Positions 28,754-39,010 of a stretch of 64,000 bases of DNA are shown here, piece after piece; within the stretch, counting starts at the first letter, position 1; each line of letters opens with the position of its first letter. Below the pieces are notes generated by a model. It worked only from the letters and a program-made list of their open reading frames with translations. It had not been told where the DNA came from and did no database searches. A program made the position numbers and the translations under genes. This DNA comes from Lachancea dasiensis (taxonomy: Eukaryota > Ascomycota > Saccharomycetes > Saccharomycetales > Saccharomycetaceae), in the NCBI GenBank assembly GCA_900074725.1, contig LT598456.1:627488-691487 (forward strand), written 5' to 3'.

Positions 28754-29583
28754 TTTTAGCCGCCGAGCTTGCTGCTCGAACTTGGCCCCACAAAAAGTCC
28801 CGAAATTTGGGTGTGGTAGTGGCTTGATGGGCTAGCGTCTTCCTGGCCCTCTGAGTTTTGTTTGATTTGGTTCACAGCTGTAGAAACTCCAATTAATTCA
28901 AAAGCGATAGACTACAATCGACCAACCACAACCCACAAAGGTCAGATTGGCCTTCGTTTGACACGCCTCTCGGCTCACTGGGACAAGTTTGTATGTGTCG
29001 CTACAAGTTGTGTCGGATTTTGTGGTATATCATGAAGAGCCCCACCTTGAAAGCGACGTAACCGGATGAAAGAATGGGTAGCCTCATTTCAAGGCTCTAG
29101 CCGTTTCATTTGGTTATAGGGCAAGTATTTATATGACCAGTCTCATTGAAGGAGTATGGGGCAATTTTGGATGAGACACTAGGTGCACAACCCGGTGTCA
29201 ATCGTTGAGATTTCTAAAATGGTACAAGCCTCAATTGAAATTGTTAAGTGAAGCTACGTTTTACGAAACTACAAGACGTTGATGAGGCACTGGACACCAG
29301 TTGGCCATCATACATTGCTCTCTCAAAGAAGCACATACTGCTGATCCAACTCCAAGATTATTCTACATGCAGACAACTTGTTCGGTAGATTGGTAGTCTT
29401 TGTACTCTCTCTGTATTCTGCCGTCTTCGTATCTTGCCTGCCTCATATTATTTTATATTAATTCACGTGCTCATTATCAGTCTCTATGTTCATGTTTTTA
29501 GGAGGGCTTCTCGACAACCACAGGACCCTTCGTGGTTCAGCGGTCAATGCTGAGGATTGATTAGATCATTTCAAACAGTTAAG
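28754..29583. other. Intergenic region before tRNA-Val, nothing recognised
   Basis: About 0.8 kb with no open frame of note and no repeats seen. It has one CACGTG (about 29465-29470). Confidence 0.5.
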
Positions 29584-29655
29584 GTTCCTATGGTCCAGTG
29601 GAAGGACGTCTCCTTTACACGGAGAAGGTCTCGGGTTCGAACCCCGATGGGAATA
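29584..29655 (+). tRNA. tRNA-Val (anticodon UAC)
   Basis: Folds into a 72-nt cloverleaf without intron. The acceptor stem starts GTTCCTA and pairs with TGGGAAT (G-U at 1-72 and U-G at 6-67), discriminator A73. D-arm GTCC/GGAC; anticodon stem TCTCC/GGAGA with loop TTTACAC, reading UAC. T-arm TCGGG-TTCGAAC-CCCGA contains the Pol III B box. The sequence resembles S. cerevisiae tRNA-Val(UAC). Confidence 0.93.
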
Positions 29656-30384
29656 TTATTTTTTGAATTATGTTGGAAGTATTTAGTGATGCGATTCGGT
29701 AGTAGTGGCTTATATCAGTCTATTTGAATCCTGGGCCTACGAATTGTTTTGCCAGGACATGCTCAAACCATCGGTAGTGTCACCAGCAGAAACAGAGAGT
29801 ATTAGCAGAAGTCAGCGTCGGTAGTGGTAAACTTGTTCAATTTGCTGATGAACTTCGTGTATAACGTTCAGAGTAGTTGGCACTGCATCTTGTAATGCGA
29901 TTTCTAGTCGTCTCTCCGTGATTATTTGAGCTATAGGTATATGGCCAATATAATATTATAGGATTAACCTGGGTGCAGCCAGGGCTGGATATTACAGCAA
30001 TGGCACTCAACAAATGGAAATTTGGGCTTTTGAATAATTGAAAGTGGCCGTATAAGGCTTTTCTGTGATCCTATGAACCCCGTTGGCTGATTATTCACAT
30101 TGTTTCTGACGCCGTCGGTATCACTTCGTACTATGGTGACACCCAGTTGATGGGAACCCTTATGCAACCCGAGGCGATTCGACTAGTACCAAGTCACTAC
30201 CAATCGGTAGTTTCAACACGGGCGTCCGCAAGAAGCCATGTCAGAGCTTTGTCAGAGCCCTGTGGCGGTGGTGACAAGTACGGACTCCGTCCATAACGAT
30301 GTCTTAATTAAACAGGGTGGGTATCATCACTAGCACCACTGCCATCGCGACTGCCATTGCCATTGTCACCCGCAAGCACCTGCG
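29656..30384. other. tRNA-Val to ATG31 intergenic region with a 31-codon upstream ORF
   Basis: A TTTTTT tract sits close after the tRNA and would terminate Pol III. A 31-codon upstream ORF (30238-30333) precedes ATG31 by 51 bp. A 17-bp sequence at about 30119-30135 also occurs near 8119-8135. I could not define a solo LTR beside the tRNA. Confidence 0.45.
30238..30333 (+). promoter_or_regulatory. 31-codon upstream ORF before ATG31
   Basis: MSELCQSPVAVVTSTDSVHN... opens at 30238 and stops at 30333, 51 bp before the ATG31 start. It is non-overlapping. Presence in the transcript is not known. Confidence 0.35.
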
Positions 30385-30810
30385 ATGGAGCCCCTGGTGA
30401 TAAGTGTGGTGGATTGCAACGTGAAACATGGGTTGGAAGCCCAAGGCGCGGATCATCCCGACCATGAGTCACAGGCGTTGATGTTCCCCACGAACGTAAA
30501 GTACATCTTTGAGGACGATGAGGAATCGCTGGTGGAGGAGGAGTACGATGGGGTGGAGAACGTGATTGTTGTGGAGGCCAATGCGAACTTGGAAGTGACT
30601 CGGGTGGAGGTTATAAGCGATGATTACAAGCTTCTGAAGTTCGAAACCGCGGAGGATGACGAGTTGATGATCTCTGCGGTGTCGAAATTTGAGCCACTGG
30701 ACCGGGAAACGTGGGACCAGCCGTTGGAAAAACTGGTGGAGATCTACAGGTGTCGGAACGAGCAGCTGGAGAGGTTATACGAAACGCTGGTCGCGGATTC
30801 GAGGGACTAG
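30385..30810 (+). CDS. ATG31: Autophagy protein Atg31 (Cis1)
   Basis: Scaffold subunit of the Atg17-Atg31-Atg29 complex at the pre-autophagosomal structure. The match to S. cerevisiae Atg31 is clear at [19 protein letters not shown] (S. cerevisiae MFPTNIKYIFEDNNDELV), at [20 protein letters not shown] and at the C-terminal [18 protein letters not shown]. At 141 aa it is shorter than the S. cerevisiae protein (196 aa), mainly through loss of the central acidic linker. The stop codon overlaps the FAL1 stop on the other strand by two bases. The gene order ATG31-FAL1-DAS2 equals YDR022C-YDR021W-YDR020C. Confidence 0.9.
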   Translation: MEPLVISVVDCNVKHGLEAQGADHPDHESQALMFPTNVKYIFEDDEESLVEEEYDGVENVIVVEANANLEVTRVEVISDDYKLLKFETAEDDELMISAVSKFEPLDRETWDQPLEKLVEIYRCRNEQLERLYETLVADSRD

Positions 30811-32003
30811 GATAGCTCCTGGATGTTAGCGGGCATGGCCGGGATCTTGACGGTGTAATGTTTCTCGATCTCCTTCAATTTGCGGAGGTCCTGTCGCGTT
30901 ACGAAGTTGATGGCAACACCCTTACGTCCAAATCTTCCGCTGCGTCCAATACGGTGGATGTAGTTTTCCAGCAGCTCGGGCAAGTCATAGTTTATCACGA
31001 GGGAAACCTGCTGTACGTCGATACCGCGCGCCCACACATCGGTAGAGATCAGGACGCGGGAGGTTCCGGACCGGAAGTCGTTCATGACCTTGTCTCTGTC
31101 TTCTTGTTTCATATCTCCGTGCATGGAGGAAACCGCAAAGTTGGCCTGGGTAAGCTTCGAGGCCAACCAATCCACCACTTTCTTGGTGTTGCAGAAAATC
31201 ACACACTGCGTTATGGTGAGGGAGTCGTACAAGTCGCAAAGGGTATCGAATTTCCATTCTTCGCGGTCCACGTTGACGTGGTATTGCTTGATGCCCTCCA
31301 ATGAGATCTGATCTTGTTTGACCAAGATTTTCACCGGGTCGCTCATGAATTTCTTGGTAATCTCCAAGATGTCTCGACTCATGGTAGCGCTCACCACTAC
31401 GACTTGGACCGAGGTTGGTAACTTGGCGAAAATGTCATAGATTTGTTGCTTGAACCCGAGTGTTTCACTCAAAAGCTCGTCGGCCTCGTCCAAGACTAGT
31501 AACTTGAGATGCCGCGTGTTCAAAATGCGTCGTTTGATCATATCCAGCACACGACCGGGAGTCCCGCTCACTACATGCGTCCCGCGGGAAAGTTTCTTGT
31601 TATCCATTTGCATGGTCTTGCCGCCGGTGATGGCCTGGGCAGAAATGTTCATATAGTCCCCTAAATTACACACCACTTGCGAAATCTGTTTAGCCAGCTC
31701 TCGCGTTGGGGATAAGATCAAACTTTGTAATTCTTTGGATTTGAAATCAATCACTTGTAGCATGCCGATCGTGAACGTTGCAGTCTTACCAGTTCCGGAT
31801 TGTGCCTGGGCTATGGTATCTCTGCCGGAAATGATTTGAGTAATGGCCCTGGATTGAATGGCTGAAGGTGCTTCAAACCCATACGCATATATGCCCCGTA
31901 ACAAGTCGTCTTTCAAATTCATGGCCTCGAACGTTGGTGAGACTTTGAGTTTCCCGGAGACTTTGAATTTGAGTCTGGCATCCGATTCCCGACTGAATGA
32001 CAT
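30807..32003 (-). CDS. FAL1: Nucleolar DEAD-box RNA helicase Fal1 (eIF4A-III-like)
   Basis: ATP-dependent RNA helicase needed for early 18S rRNA processing. All core motifs are present: AQSGTGKT (I), PTRELA (Ia), GTPGR (Ib), DEAD (II), SAT (III), [11 protein letters not shown] (V) and [13 protein letters not shown] (VI). The N-terminus [20 protein letters not shown] fixes the start at 32003 and gives 398 aa (S. cerevisiae 399). It resembles Fal1 more than eIF4A (for example [18 protein letters not shown] and [20 protein letters not shown]). PAC and RRPE-like elements sit in its promoter. Confidence 0.96.
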   Translation of the reverse strand: MSFSRESDARLKFKVSGKLKVSPTFEAMNLKDDLLRGIYAYGFEAPSAIQSRAITQIISGRDTIAQAQSGTGKTATFTIGMLQVIDFKSKELQSLILSPTRELAKQISQVVCNLGDYMNISAQAITGGKTMQMDNKKLSRGTHVVSGTPGRVLDMIKRRILNTRHLKLLVLDEADELLSETLGFKQQIYDIFAKLPTSVQVVVVSATMSRDILEITKKFMSDPVKILVKQDQISLEGIKQYHVNVDREEWKFDTLCDLYDSLTITQCVIFCNTKKVVDWLASKLTQANFAVSSMHGDMKQEDRDKVMNDFRSGTSRVLISTDVWARGIDVQQVSLVINYDLPELLENYIHRIGRSGRFGRKGVAINFVTRQDLRKLKEIEKHYTVKIPAMPANIQELS

Positions 32004-32059
32004 TGTTGTGGTTGGATGTGTGTACAAGATAGTTGGTGACTCTAACTAACTCTACCCAT

Positions 32060-32088
32060 CTCATCGCATCGACTTTCTAAAAATTTCA
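32060..32088 (-). promoter_or_regulatory. PAC plus RRPE-like pair in the FAL1-DAS2 promoter
   Basis: Read on the FAL1 strand, GCGATGAG (32067-32060) is the PAC core and TGAAATTTTTAG (32088-32077) is close to the RRPE consensus (A/TGAAAATTTTT). The pair lies 57-85 bp before the FAL1 ATG, the usual arrangement in ribosome-biogenesis genes. Confidence 0.65.
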
Positions 32089-32164
32089 ATATGTACATGT
32101 AAAATATACACACTTCATATATGCGCACAGGCTTCAAATACGTAGAACAAGCTGCTCCTCCCCT

Positions 32165-32794
32165 ATGCCTCGGATTATTGTATCCTTTGGCGGTGGGCAT
32201 TTCACCGACATTCACGAAACGGTTCTGCAAACTCAGAAAGCGCTCCGGGAGGCGTTTGTAGATACAAATGTGGTGATCACCGATCTGGACCAAACGTTGA
32301 CCACTGGGGCCAGAACATATTCGGATAAAGATTATGAGTTTCAACGAGTCATTGCGCGCTTGGAGGAACCATTGGAGTTAGATACTTGGGAGGCCGTGTT
32401 GGTCTGTGGGAGGTATGCCCTTTTTGACCCCAAAATTAACGAACTAGCACACCTGAAAGTATATATGGATAGTGATGGAGATCGGCGCTTGATAGACCTT
32501 ATCCGCAGACATGGAGTCAATGACTCCGAGACTTTGGCGGTGTTGATCCGGGAATACATGTCAGACCTCAGACCCGAAATGCAAAAATATATCGAACCCA
32601 CCAAGGCCTATGCTGATCTGATAATACCGAGCAGGAGCGACAGTGTGGGGTCCGCCATTGTCGTGGATAGTATTGTCAAGATCGTGGATGATAGCAAAGG
32701 TGGGGCGTCGCACACAACCAAACTATTCCCACATTTGGATTTCCAAGCAGAGTCGCTGGATATCGAAAAGGAGAAATACTACGATTTAAGCTGA
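32165..32794 (+). CDS. DAS2: Das2, uridine kinase-like protein
   Basis: P-loop kinase-like protein of the S. cerevisiae Das2 type (YDR020C), annotated there as a putative uridine kinase. The product is 209 aa (S. cerevisiae 232). The family-like segments are IVSFGGGHFTDIHETVLQ at the N-terminus, LELDTWEAVLVCGRYALFDP and VYMDSDGDRRLIDLIRRH (residues about 75-120). The N-terminal glycine loop is not a standard GxxxxGK[ST] Walker A, so catalytic competence is doubtful. Identification rests on position next to FAL1 as well as on sequence. Confidence 0.82.
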   Translation: MPRIIVSFGGGHFTDIHETVLQTQKALREAFVDTNVVITDLDQTLTTGARTYSDKDYEFQRVIARLEEPLELDTWEAVLVCGRYALFDPKINELAHLKVYMDSDGDRRLIDLIRRHGVNDSETLAVLIREYMSDLRPEMQKYIEPTKAYADLIIPSRSDSVGSAIVVDSIVKIVDDSKGGASHTTKLFPHLDFQAESLDIEKEKYYDLS

Positions 32795-33142
32795 GTTTTT
32801 GGGTGTATGGAAGGGTGAGAGCAGAAGCGGGCCTGAAAGCGACCTGAGAAAGGACAAGAATACCTACTTAATAAAAACTGTTTGCAAGACTGACTACCCC
32901 GTAGAGCCGCAGAATCTTTCTATAATGTACATAGCTCGGAGCCCCTTGTCAAGTCTTGAAACGTCCCTCGCACGAGGGAACCATTAATCTTCAAAAGTAA
33001 AGAACCCATATATTCAGCTCTGTGAGAAAAATAGATGGTCTTTTTTTGCAATGTGTTGGTAAACAGTTGTTTATTTGACCCGTAATATAATAATTTTTTA
33101 AGTTTCTATCTATTTCGTCAACTTTTGATCATCACCAAACCA
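32795..33142. other. DAS2-TCM62 intergenic region
   Basis: About 350 bp, A/T-rich toward TCM62. Nothing beyond promoter-like sequence is seen. Confidence 0.5.
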
Positions 33143-34801
33143 ATGCTGAGAACCGCTCGATGGACCACCGTGACGGCGTCCAGGTCCGTCAAGACCCTAC
33201 ACACACCGATATACAATGGATCAGAGCTGACAACTCGTCAAAACCTGCTCTCACACATTGGGCTACTCGAAAAGATACTTATATCGGCATCCTACGATCG
33301 ATCAATGCTGTACTCTGGCAAATACAAAAAATTGCCCCAAGTCATATCTGGGAACGACTCAGTCAACGTCAATTTTGTACTTAAGGAGTTTTTAACTTCG
33401 TTACAATTGGCAGAAGCGGAAAATTTAAACATACAACGAGATCCATCGGTCAAATTGGGTAAGATTGGTCTTCAATTGTTTATGGATTGCCATCAGGGAA
33501 ATGTAACCGCATTTGGCGCGTTGCTTTCAAGAGCTTTACTGGAGAGTTACAACAAGTGTCCGACCCGGGAAATGGTGTTCGAACTGGAGACAGCTTTAAA
33601 AAAAGTTCAAACTTTTCTACGGGAAAATAGAGTGGTCTCACAGGAGCCACGCGACATCGACCGTTTAGTTCATAAGATGTGTACCCATGAAAAGAATGCT
33701 GCGTCCATCATTAGGGTGCTACGAGAGCTAGACTATAATCTTGTATCCGATGACGTGGTGCGCGTGGCGCGCGGAAAAAGGACGCAAGATGACATTGAAG
33801 TTTCTAAAGGTTGGAAATTTGCTACTGGGGTCATCGACACTAACGACGCCTATTTGAGATCCTTACAAGTTCATAAAAATAAGTTGGTTAGCATCAGTTC
33901 TCCAATGCTGGTTTTGGTACACGACGGTCACTTGCGTGAGGCCAATAACATTCTTCCAGCTTTACATTACGCCACTAAGCAGAAAAAAAATCTGGTCTTG
34001 GTGGTGAACGGCGATTGCAAAGGGGACGCGCTTGCTGCCATCACAATACACAATAACAAAAATAGGCGACAGAATGTGGATTCGCAAGTGGTGGTACTGA
34101 AATACTCGAGTCGCCGTGGTAAAGTTTTACAAGAAGATTTGGATTTCATTACATTTTTGAAGTTACCACACGGCATGGGTAGCATTTATTCACCCACCAT
34201 TAGCGAATTTGTGCCCAGCTCCGCCTCGGCGTCCCAATTCTTCGGTACTCTGGAGTCCCTAAAGGCCACCACGGGTGAGGCCTTCCTTTACAATTCCGGA
34301 ATCGATATTCAAAACGATGCATCGCGCACCACCGTGACTCTACACGTTGGGGGTCAAAGTGAATTTGAAATTGACCATAGAAGAGCAGAGCTGGATCACG
34401 TCATTAACAATGTACTCTGTCATGGGTTATCACAGGGTTGGGTACCGTCGCAAGGTGTTAGTCTAGCCAAATGTGTCAAAGTACTAGAGAGTAGTTCCGA
34501 CGCTCATCATTTGGGGAATCAAGCTCTCATTGAAAATTTAACAGCGCCTCTAGAAAACGCTTTGCGCAATTCCTACGGTGCTCAGAAATATCAAGCATCA
34601 AGGTTGGTGACGGAGACGATAAACGATCTTCAATTTACAAACGCGTATCTTCCGGACAAGACATCTACAATTGAGCATGGCATCTTAGAGCCTTGGAATA
34701 AACTGGACCAAACATTGTCTGGTGTAACCTCGTTTATAAAATTGGTTGCCAGTTGTGAAATTTTGGTGACGCGGTTTTTCGACAAGCCAAGGAAGGATTA
34801 A
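33143..34801 (+). CDS. TCM62: Mitochondrial chaperonin-like protein Tcm62 (succinate dehydrogenase assembly)
   Basis: Hsp60-related mitochondrial chaperone required to assemble succinate dehydrogenase in S. cerevisiae (YBR044C, 572 aa). The N-terminus MLRTARWTTVTASRSVKTLH is an Arg/Ser/Thr-rich presequence without acidic residues, a typical mitochondrial targeting signal. The 552-aa body is strongly diverged from Hsp60 but keeps the group I-like order, with LGKIGLQLFMDCHQGNVTAF near residue 105, the apical-domain-like SPMLVLVHDGHLREANNILP, and TVTLHVGGQSEFEIDHRRAE near residue 405. The first in-frame ATG is 33143. The family call is good; the exact role follows the S. cerevisiae orthologue by order and sequence. 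Confidence 0.88.
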   Translation: MLRTARWTTVTASRSVKTLHTPIYNGSELTTRQNLLSHIGLLEKILISASYDRSMLYSGKYKKLPQVISGNDSVNVNFVLKEFLTSLQLAEAENLNIQRDPSVKLGKIGLQLFMDCHQGNVTAFGALLSRALLESYNKCPTREMVFELETALKKVQTFLRENRVVSQEPRDIDRLVHKMCTHEKNAASIIRVLRELDYNLVSDDVVRVARGKRTQDDIEVSKGWKFATGVIDTNDAYLRSLQVHKNKLVSISSPMLVLVHDGHLREANNILPALHYATKQKKNLVLVVNGDCKGDALAAITIHNNKNRRQNVDSQVVVLKYSSRRGKVLQEDLDFITFLKLPHGMGSIYSPTISEFVPSSASASQFFGTLESLKATTGEAFLYNSGIDIQNDASRTTVTLHVGGQSEFEIDHRRAELDHVINNVLCHGLSQGWVPSQGVSLAKCVKVLESSSDAHHLGNQALIENLTAPLENALRNSYGAQKYQASRLVTETINDLQFTNAYLPDKTSTIEHGILEPWNKLDQTLSGVTSFIKLVASCEILVTRFFDKPRKD

Positions 34802-35121
34802 ATACCGAATAACAGAGGTGTGCTTCCATGTAAATATAAAGGAGGCCAACAGCCTCCAAAAAAGTTGTGCACCGGCCGTTGTTCTGCATTCCCTGTATCC
34901 CAGAGCAGAGTCATCAATACATTACTGGTCTTATCTGCCTTCCCGAGTCAAATATTCCCAGGTATCACAGAACACGATCTGTAATATGTGCCCATCACCA
35001 CCACATATATATATATACACGTATAATACCAACTGCCGCGGACGACTCCATTCATTTGCATCTTTATCTACCCTTCATACAGCTCTACCCCACCGTGCTT
35101 CCATAGAAAACAAAATAAAGG
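34802..35121. other. TCM62-GCV1 intergenic region with AT microsatellite
   Basis: 320 bp serving as the GCV1 promoter. A short (AT)n tract is at about 35002-35017. No other feature is seen. Confidence 0.5.
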
Positions 35122-36312
35122 ATGGCCATATTCAAACGGTTCAGCTCTTCCGGTTCCGCTGGTGTGCTTATGAAAACCGCACTGTTCGACCTTCATGTGA
35201 AATTGGGAGGTAGTATGGTACCATACGCAGGATACTCAATGCCTGTCAAGTATTCTCAACAGACTCATATCGAATCGCACAATTGGACTAGAAATCATGC
35301 AGGTTTGTTCGATGTATCGCACATGCTTCAAAGCACTTTAAGGGGACAAGATGCTACCAAATTCTTACACAAGATTACTCCCACGGATTTCCAGAATCTA
35401 CCTGCGGGCCAGGGAACTTTATCAGTCTTATTAAATGAGGAAGGTGGGATCGTGGACGACACTTTAGTCACAAAGATAGCTGAAAATGAATTTAGAATCG
35501 TTACCAACGCCGGATGTGTCGATCAAGACGTGGCCTTCTTGAAGCAGCAGATTCAGGGCTTCGCCTGTGAGTGGGAACCAGTTCCAGAACGGTCTCTACT
35601 GGCGCTCCAAGGGCCGGAGGCTAAGGACACGTTGGGGTCCATCATCGAAGAGGGCCCCGAGTCCCTAAAGGACCTGTATTTTGGCCAAACCAGACGTTAC
35701 ACTATAGGCGGTGTTGCAACACCGTTCCAAGTAGATGTGGCGCGTTCTGGTTACACTGGTGAAGACGGTTTCGAGATCTCAGTGTCCAATCAGGACGCAA
35801 TGACGCTTGCCTCGAGTATCCTGGCCGACCCTTCTGTTCGCGCCATTGGTCTGGCCGCGAGGGATAGTTTGCGGCTGGAGGCTGGTATGTGTTTATATGG
35901 GCATGAACTAGACCAGACAATCACACCCGTGGAGGCTGCCCTCACTTGGTTGGTATCTAAGACTCGCAGGGATGGTTCTTTGGGAAAATTCAACGGATTT
36001 GACCGCATCATGGACCAAATCAAAAACAAGTCCGCGGCAAAGGCTCGCGTGGGCTTCAAGTATCTGGGGAGGGGACCAGCTGCTCGCCAAGGTTGTATCA
36101 TTTTAGCCGAGGACGGCGAAACTGTTGTTGGCAGCGTCACTTCCGGAAGTGCATCCCCCTCGCTCGGTGGGATTACCATCGGCCAGGCCTACGTTGCAAA
36201 GAGATATCGCAAAGCTGGTACAAAATTGTTTGTGAGTGTGCGTAACAAGAAATTTCCCATCGAAGTAGCGCGTCTGCCGTTCATTCCCAATGGATTTTAC
36301 AAGCCAACCTAA
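35122..36312 (+). CDS. GCV1: Glycine cleavage T protein (aminomethyltransferase), mitochondrial
   Basis: T subunit of the glycine decarboxylase complex: transfers the methylene group from the lipoyl arm of the H protein to tetrahydrofolate, releasing ammonia. The N-terminus MAIFKRFSSSGSAGVLMKTA looks like a short mitochondrial presequence. Signatures are ALFDLHVKLGGSMVPYAGYS, HAGLFDVSHM, GGIVDDT, RSGYTGEDGFEI and the C-terminal barrel segments GYVGSVTSG-like and IGQAYV. At 396 aa it matches S. cerevisiae Gcv1 (400, YDR019C). Confidence 0.96.
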   Translation: MAIFKRFSSSGSAGVLMKTALFDLHVKLGGSMVPYAGYSMPVKYSQQTHIESHNWTRNHAGLFDVSHMLQSTLRGQDATKFLHKITPTDFQNLPAGQGTLSVLLNEEGGIVDDTLVTKIAENEFRIVTNAGCVDQDVAFLKQQIQGFACEWEPVPERSLLALQGPEAKDTLGSIIEEGPESLKDLYFGQTRRYTIGGVATPFQVDVARSGYTGEDGFEISVSNQDAMTLASSILADPSVRAIGLAARDSLRLEAGMCLYGHELDQTITPVEAALTWLVSKTRRDGSLGKFNGFDRIMDQIKNKSAAKARVGFKYLGRGPAARQGCIILAEDGETVVGSVTSGSASPSLGGITIGQAYVAKRYRKAGTKLFVSVRNKKFPIEVARLPFIPNGFYKPT

Positions 36313-36766
36313 GAGCTGAGTTTCTGAACGATATTTCTACCATTCGATGGTCCACTCCTTTACGCACTTCTGCTAGTCTCGGAATCAAATTAGAGAGCCA
36401 CTTTGATTGCTGTGTGAATGTCGGACTTGGCCATCGGCCTTAATGTCTTTCTCGAACGGCGGAAGTGAAAAAAAGGAAAAAAGAAAAAAAAAAACATTAA
36501 CTGTGGGAGGTGATTGATATATCTACAAGTAGTGTCGCGCTCTACCCGCTATACTCTCAAAGTCAACAGAACTCGGACATTACAGGCGCAGCTAACTTTC
36601 CAGAGGACGGGAAATACCTTTATCAAGGTTTTGGCATCGTTTTTAATTCACAACAGGTATCCTTCCCTGTTTTTCTCTATCTGCGTTGTCCTTGGTTTCC
36701 TGAAACTGTCGACGCACAAACCAGGCTAGCACATCGAACTTCGGAAAGATATATTCGCAAGTTATA
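36313..36766. other. GCV1-permease intergenic region
   Basis: 454 bp. The most obvious element is a purine tract, mostly A, at about 36467-36496. It presumably carries the permease promoter. Confidence 0.5.
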
Positions 36767-38530
36767 ATGGAGGAATCTGGGAAATACAAATCGAGCGTGG
36801 ATTCCTTAGTGGTTTCTGTGGAGAAACCAAACACAGGTGAAGAAGGGCAAGAAAGTTCTGCCTTCAGCAGATGGACCAAGTCTTTCCACAGGCGTGAGCC
36901 CGTGGTGGAGAAGGCAGAGGGATCTAATATCGAATTTTTGGATGAAGAGAGACGTCGTAATTACCAGTTGGCCAACCAACCATTCCAAAAAACCCTTGCA
37001 CAGCGGCACTTGATGATGATTTCTATCGGGGGAACACTGGGCACCGGGCTTTTCATTGGACTTGGTTATTCGCTGGCCTCCGGACCGGGGTCATTGCTGA
37101 TAGGTTTCACGATCGTGGGAATCATGATGTTTTGTGTGGTACAAAGTGCTGCGGAAATGGCGTGTCAATATCCAGTGTCAGGTTCTTTCTCCACCCATGT
37201 TTCTCGGTTTATGGAACCATCACTTGGATTCACGGTATCCACAAATTATGCATTGTCATGGCTGATATCCTTTCCCTCAGAACTTATTGGGTGTGCCATG
37301 ACCTTGCAATATTGGAATACTAGCGTAAACCCTGCTGTCTGGGTGGCTATCTTCTACGTCTTCATCATGGCGTTGAACTTATTGGGCGTCCGTGGATACG
37401 GTGAAGCCGAATTTTGGATGTCATTGTTCAAAGTCATCGCCATCGTTATCTTCATTATTATCGGCATCGTCTTAATTTGCGGCGGGGGCCCCAATTCAGA
37501 TGGTTACATTGGTGCACAATACTGGCACAATCCGGGGTCGTTTGCGAAACCAGTTTTTAAAGGACTTTGTAACACGTTTGTCTCTGCCGCGTTTTCGTTT
37601 GGCGGTGCCGAATTGGTTGTTTTGACTGCTTCGGAGTCCCGCAAAGTGGAGTCGGTGTCGCGCGCTGCCAAGGGAACTTTTTGGCGGATTGCCATTTTCT
37701 ACATTACCACTGTGGTGGTAATCGGCTGTTTAGTACCTTACACGGATGATCGTCTATTGGGCGGCGACAGCGATGAAGATGTGACTGCGTCGCCATTTGT
37801 GATTGCCTTGAGTAACCAAGGTTCTATGGGAACAAAAGTATCTCATTTCATGAACACTGTTATTTTGATAGCAGTGCTATCTGTGTGCAACTCGTGTGTT
37901 TATGCCTCGTCAAGAGTTATTCAAGCGCTTGGCGCTTGTGGTCAACTGCCCCAGGTTTGTGGATACATCGATCAAAAGGGTAGGCCCTTGGTGGGGATCA
38001 TAATTTGCGGGGTTTTCGGGCTACTTGGTTTCCTAGTAGCGTGTGACAAACAAGGCGAGGTGTTCACCTGGCTCTTCGCACTCTGTTCGATATCGTCTTT
38101 CTTCACTTGGTTCTGCATATGTGCGTCACAAGTCCGTTACCGTTTGGCACTAAGAGCCCAAGGCAGGTCCAAAGAGGAAATTATCCACCAATCCATGCTA
38201 GGTATTTACGGTGGCATCCTAGGTGCTGTCTTGAACGTTCTTTTGATTGCAGGTGAAATCTATGTTTCGTTATTTCCCCTAGGTGAGAGCCCCAATGCCC
38301 AACAGTTTTTTGAATACTGTTTGAGTATTCCAATCATGATTGTGGTTTATGCGCTACACCGAATCTTTTTCAATAGGAACAAGCGAATCCTGACGCCCTT
38401 GTCCGAAATTGATCTTGACACAGGCGGGAAAACCGACGATCTTGAACTGTTGAAACATGAAGTCATGGAAAACAGGGCCAAGATTGCGGCAAAGCCACTA
38501 TATTACAGAATATACCGATTTTGGTGTTAA
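36767..38530 (+). CDS. Amino-acid permease, YAT/APC superfamily
   Basis: Plasma-membrane amino-acid/proton symporter with about 12 membrane spans between residues 75 and 550. The AAP signature is QRHLMMISIGGTLGTGLFIG (residues 79-98), and SFGGAELVVLTASESRK marks helix 6. The hydrophilic N-terminus of about 75 residues and the C-terminal FWC (possible palmitoylation site) are typical of the Gap1/Agp/Tat group. The substrate cannot be read from the sequence. It interrupts the otherwise conserved run of GCV1 and QDR3, so it was either inserted here or lost at this site in S. cerevisiae. It begins at the first ATG. Confidence 0.9.
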   Translation: MEESGKYKSSVDSLVVSVEKPNTGEEGQESSAFSRWTKSFHRREPVVEKAEGSNIEFLDEERRRNYQLANQPFQKTLAQRHLMMISIGGTLGTGLFIGLGYSLASGPGSLLIGFTIVGIMMFCVVQSAAEMACQYPVSGSFSTHVSRFMEPSLGFTVSTNYALSWLISFPSELIGCAMTLQYWNTSVNPAVWVAIFYVFIMALNLLGVRGYGEAEFWMSLFKVIAIVIFIIIGIVLICGGGPNSDGYIGAQYWHNPGSFAKPVFKGLCNTFVSAAFSFGGAELVVLTASESRKVESVSRAAKGTFWRIAIFYITTVVVIGCLVPYTDDRLLGGDSDEDVTASPFVIALSNQGSMGTKVSHFMNTVILIAVLSVCNSCVYASSRVIQALGACGQLPQVCGYIDQKGRPLVGIIICGVFGLLGFLVACDKQGEVFTWLFALCSISSFFTWFCICASQVRYRLALRAQGRSKEEIIHQSMLGIYGGILGAVLNVLLIAGEIYVSLFPLGESPNAQQFFEYCLSIPIMIVVYALHRIFFNRNKRILTPLSEIDLDTGGKTDDLELLKHEVMENRAKIAAKPLYYRIYRFWC

Positions 38531-39010
38531 TTAGGGTCAACACCAAAATTTGGGCTTAGCAAGCTGTGTATAATATAACTATAGAGCCTATGACACTTTT
38601 TCTGTACGTGCGGAGGGTCACGACATTTCTTGGCACTTTTTTGACGAAATCCCTCCGGAATTATTAGAGGAAATACTGAAAAAGTTCCAATTAGGTCGCC
38701 GCTTATCTGGTAGTGACCATGGATGAATGAATGACTCTTGGTGAGAAACCCTGGAATCTCCCGACGCTTGATTCCGACTGACAAACCAAGACAGGCTCTC
38801 ATTAGCTATATATACTGTGGTGAAACTAGTTTCTTTACTAGAGTACACACGCCTTTCGCGGTAATTGCCAAATCACCAAAATATATGCTAGGCTCATCAA
38901 AAAGCTGAAAGACTGTACTATTTGCAAACGAAACCCTAGAAGCTTTGTGACAACAATCGCAGCTTAAAAACGCTATTCTGAAAATTGCTCAGTGATTCCA
39001 CAAAACATGA
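38531..39010. other. Permease-QDR3 intergenic region
   Basis: 480 bp with no gene seen. It ends in a 12-codon upstream ORF that overlaps the QDR3 start (ATG at 39007). Confidence 0.5.

Noticed and set aside
29656-30180. Solo LTR beside tRNA-Val (TGTTGGAAG and an ATATAATATTATAGG stretch)
   Set aside because: No matching TG...CA ends or target-site duplication could be defined, so no element is called.
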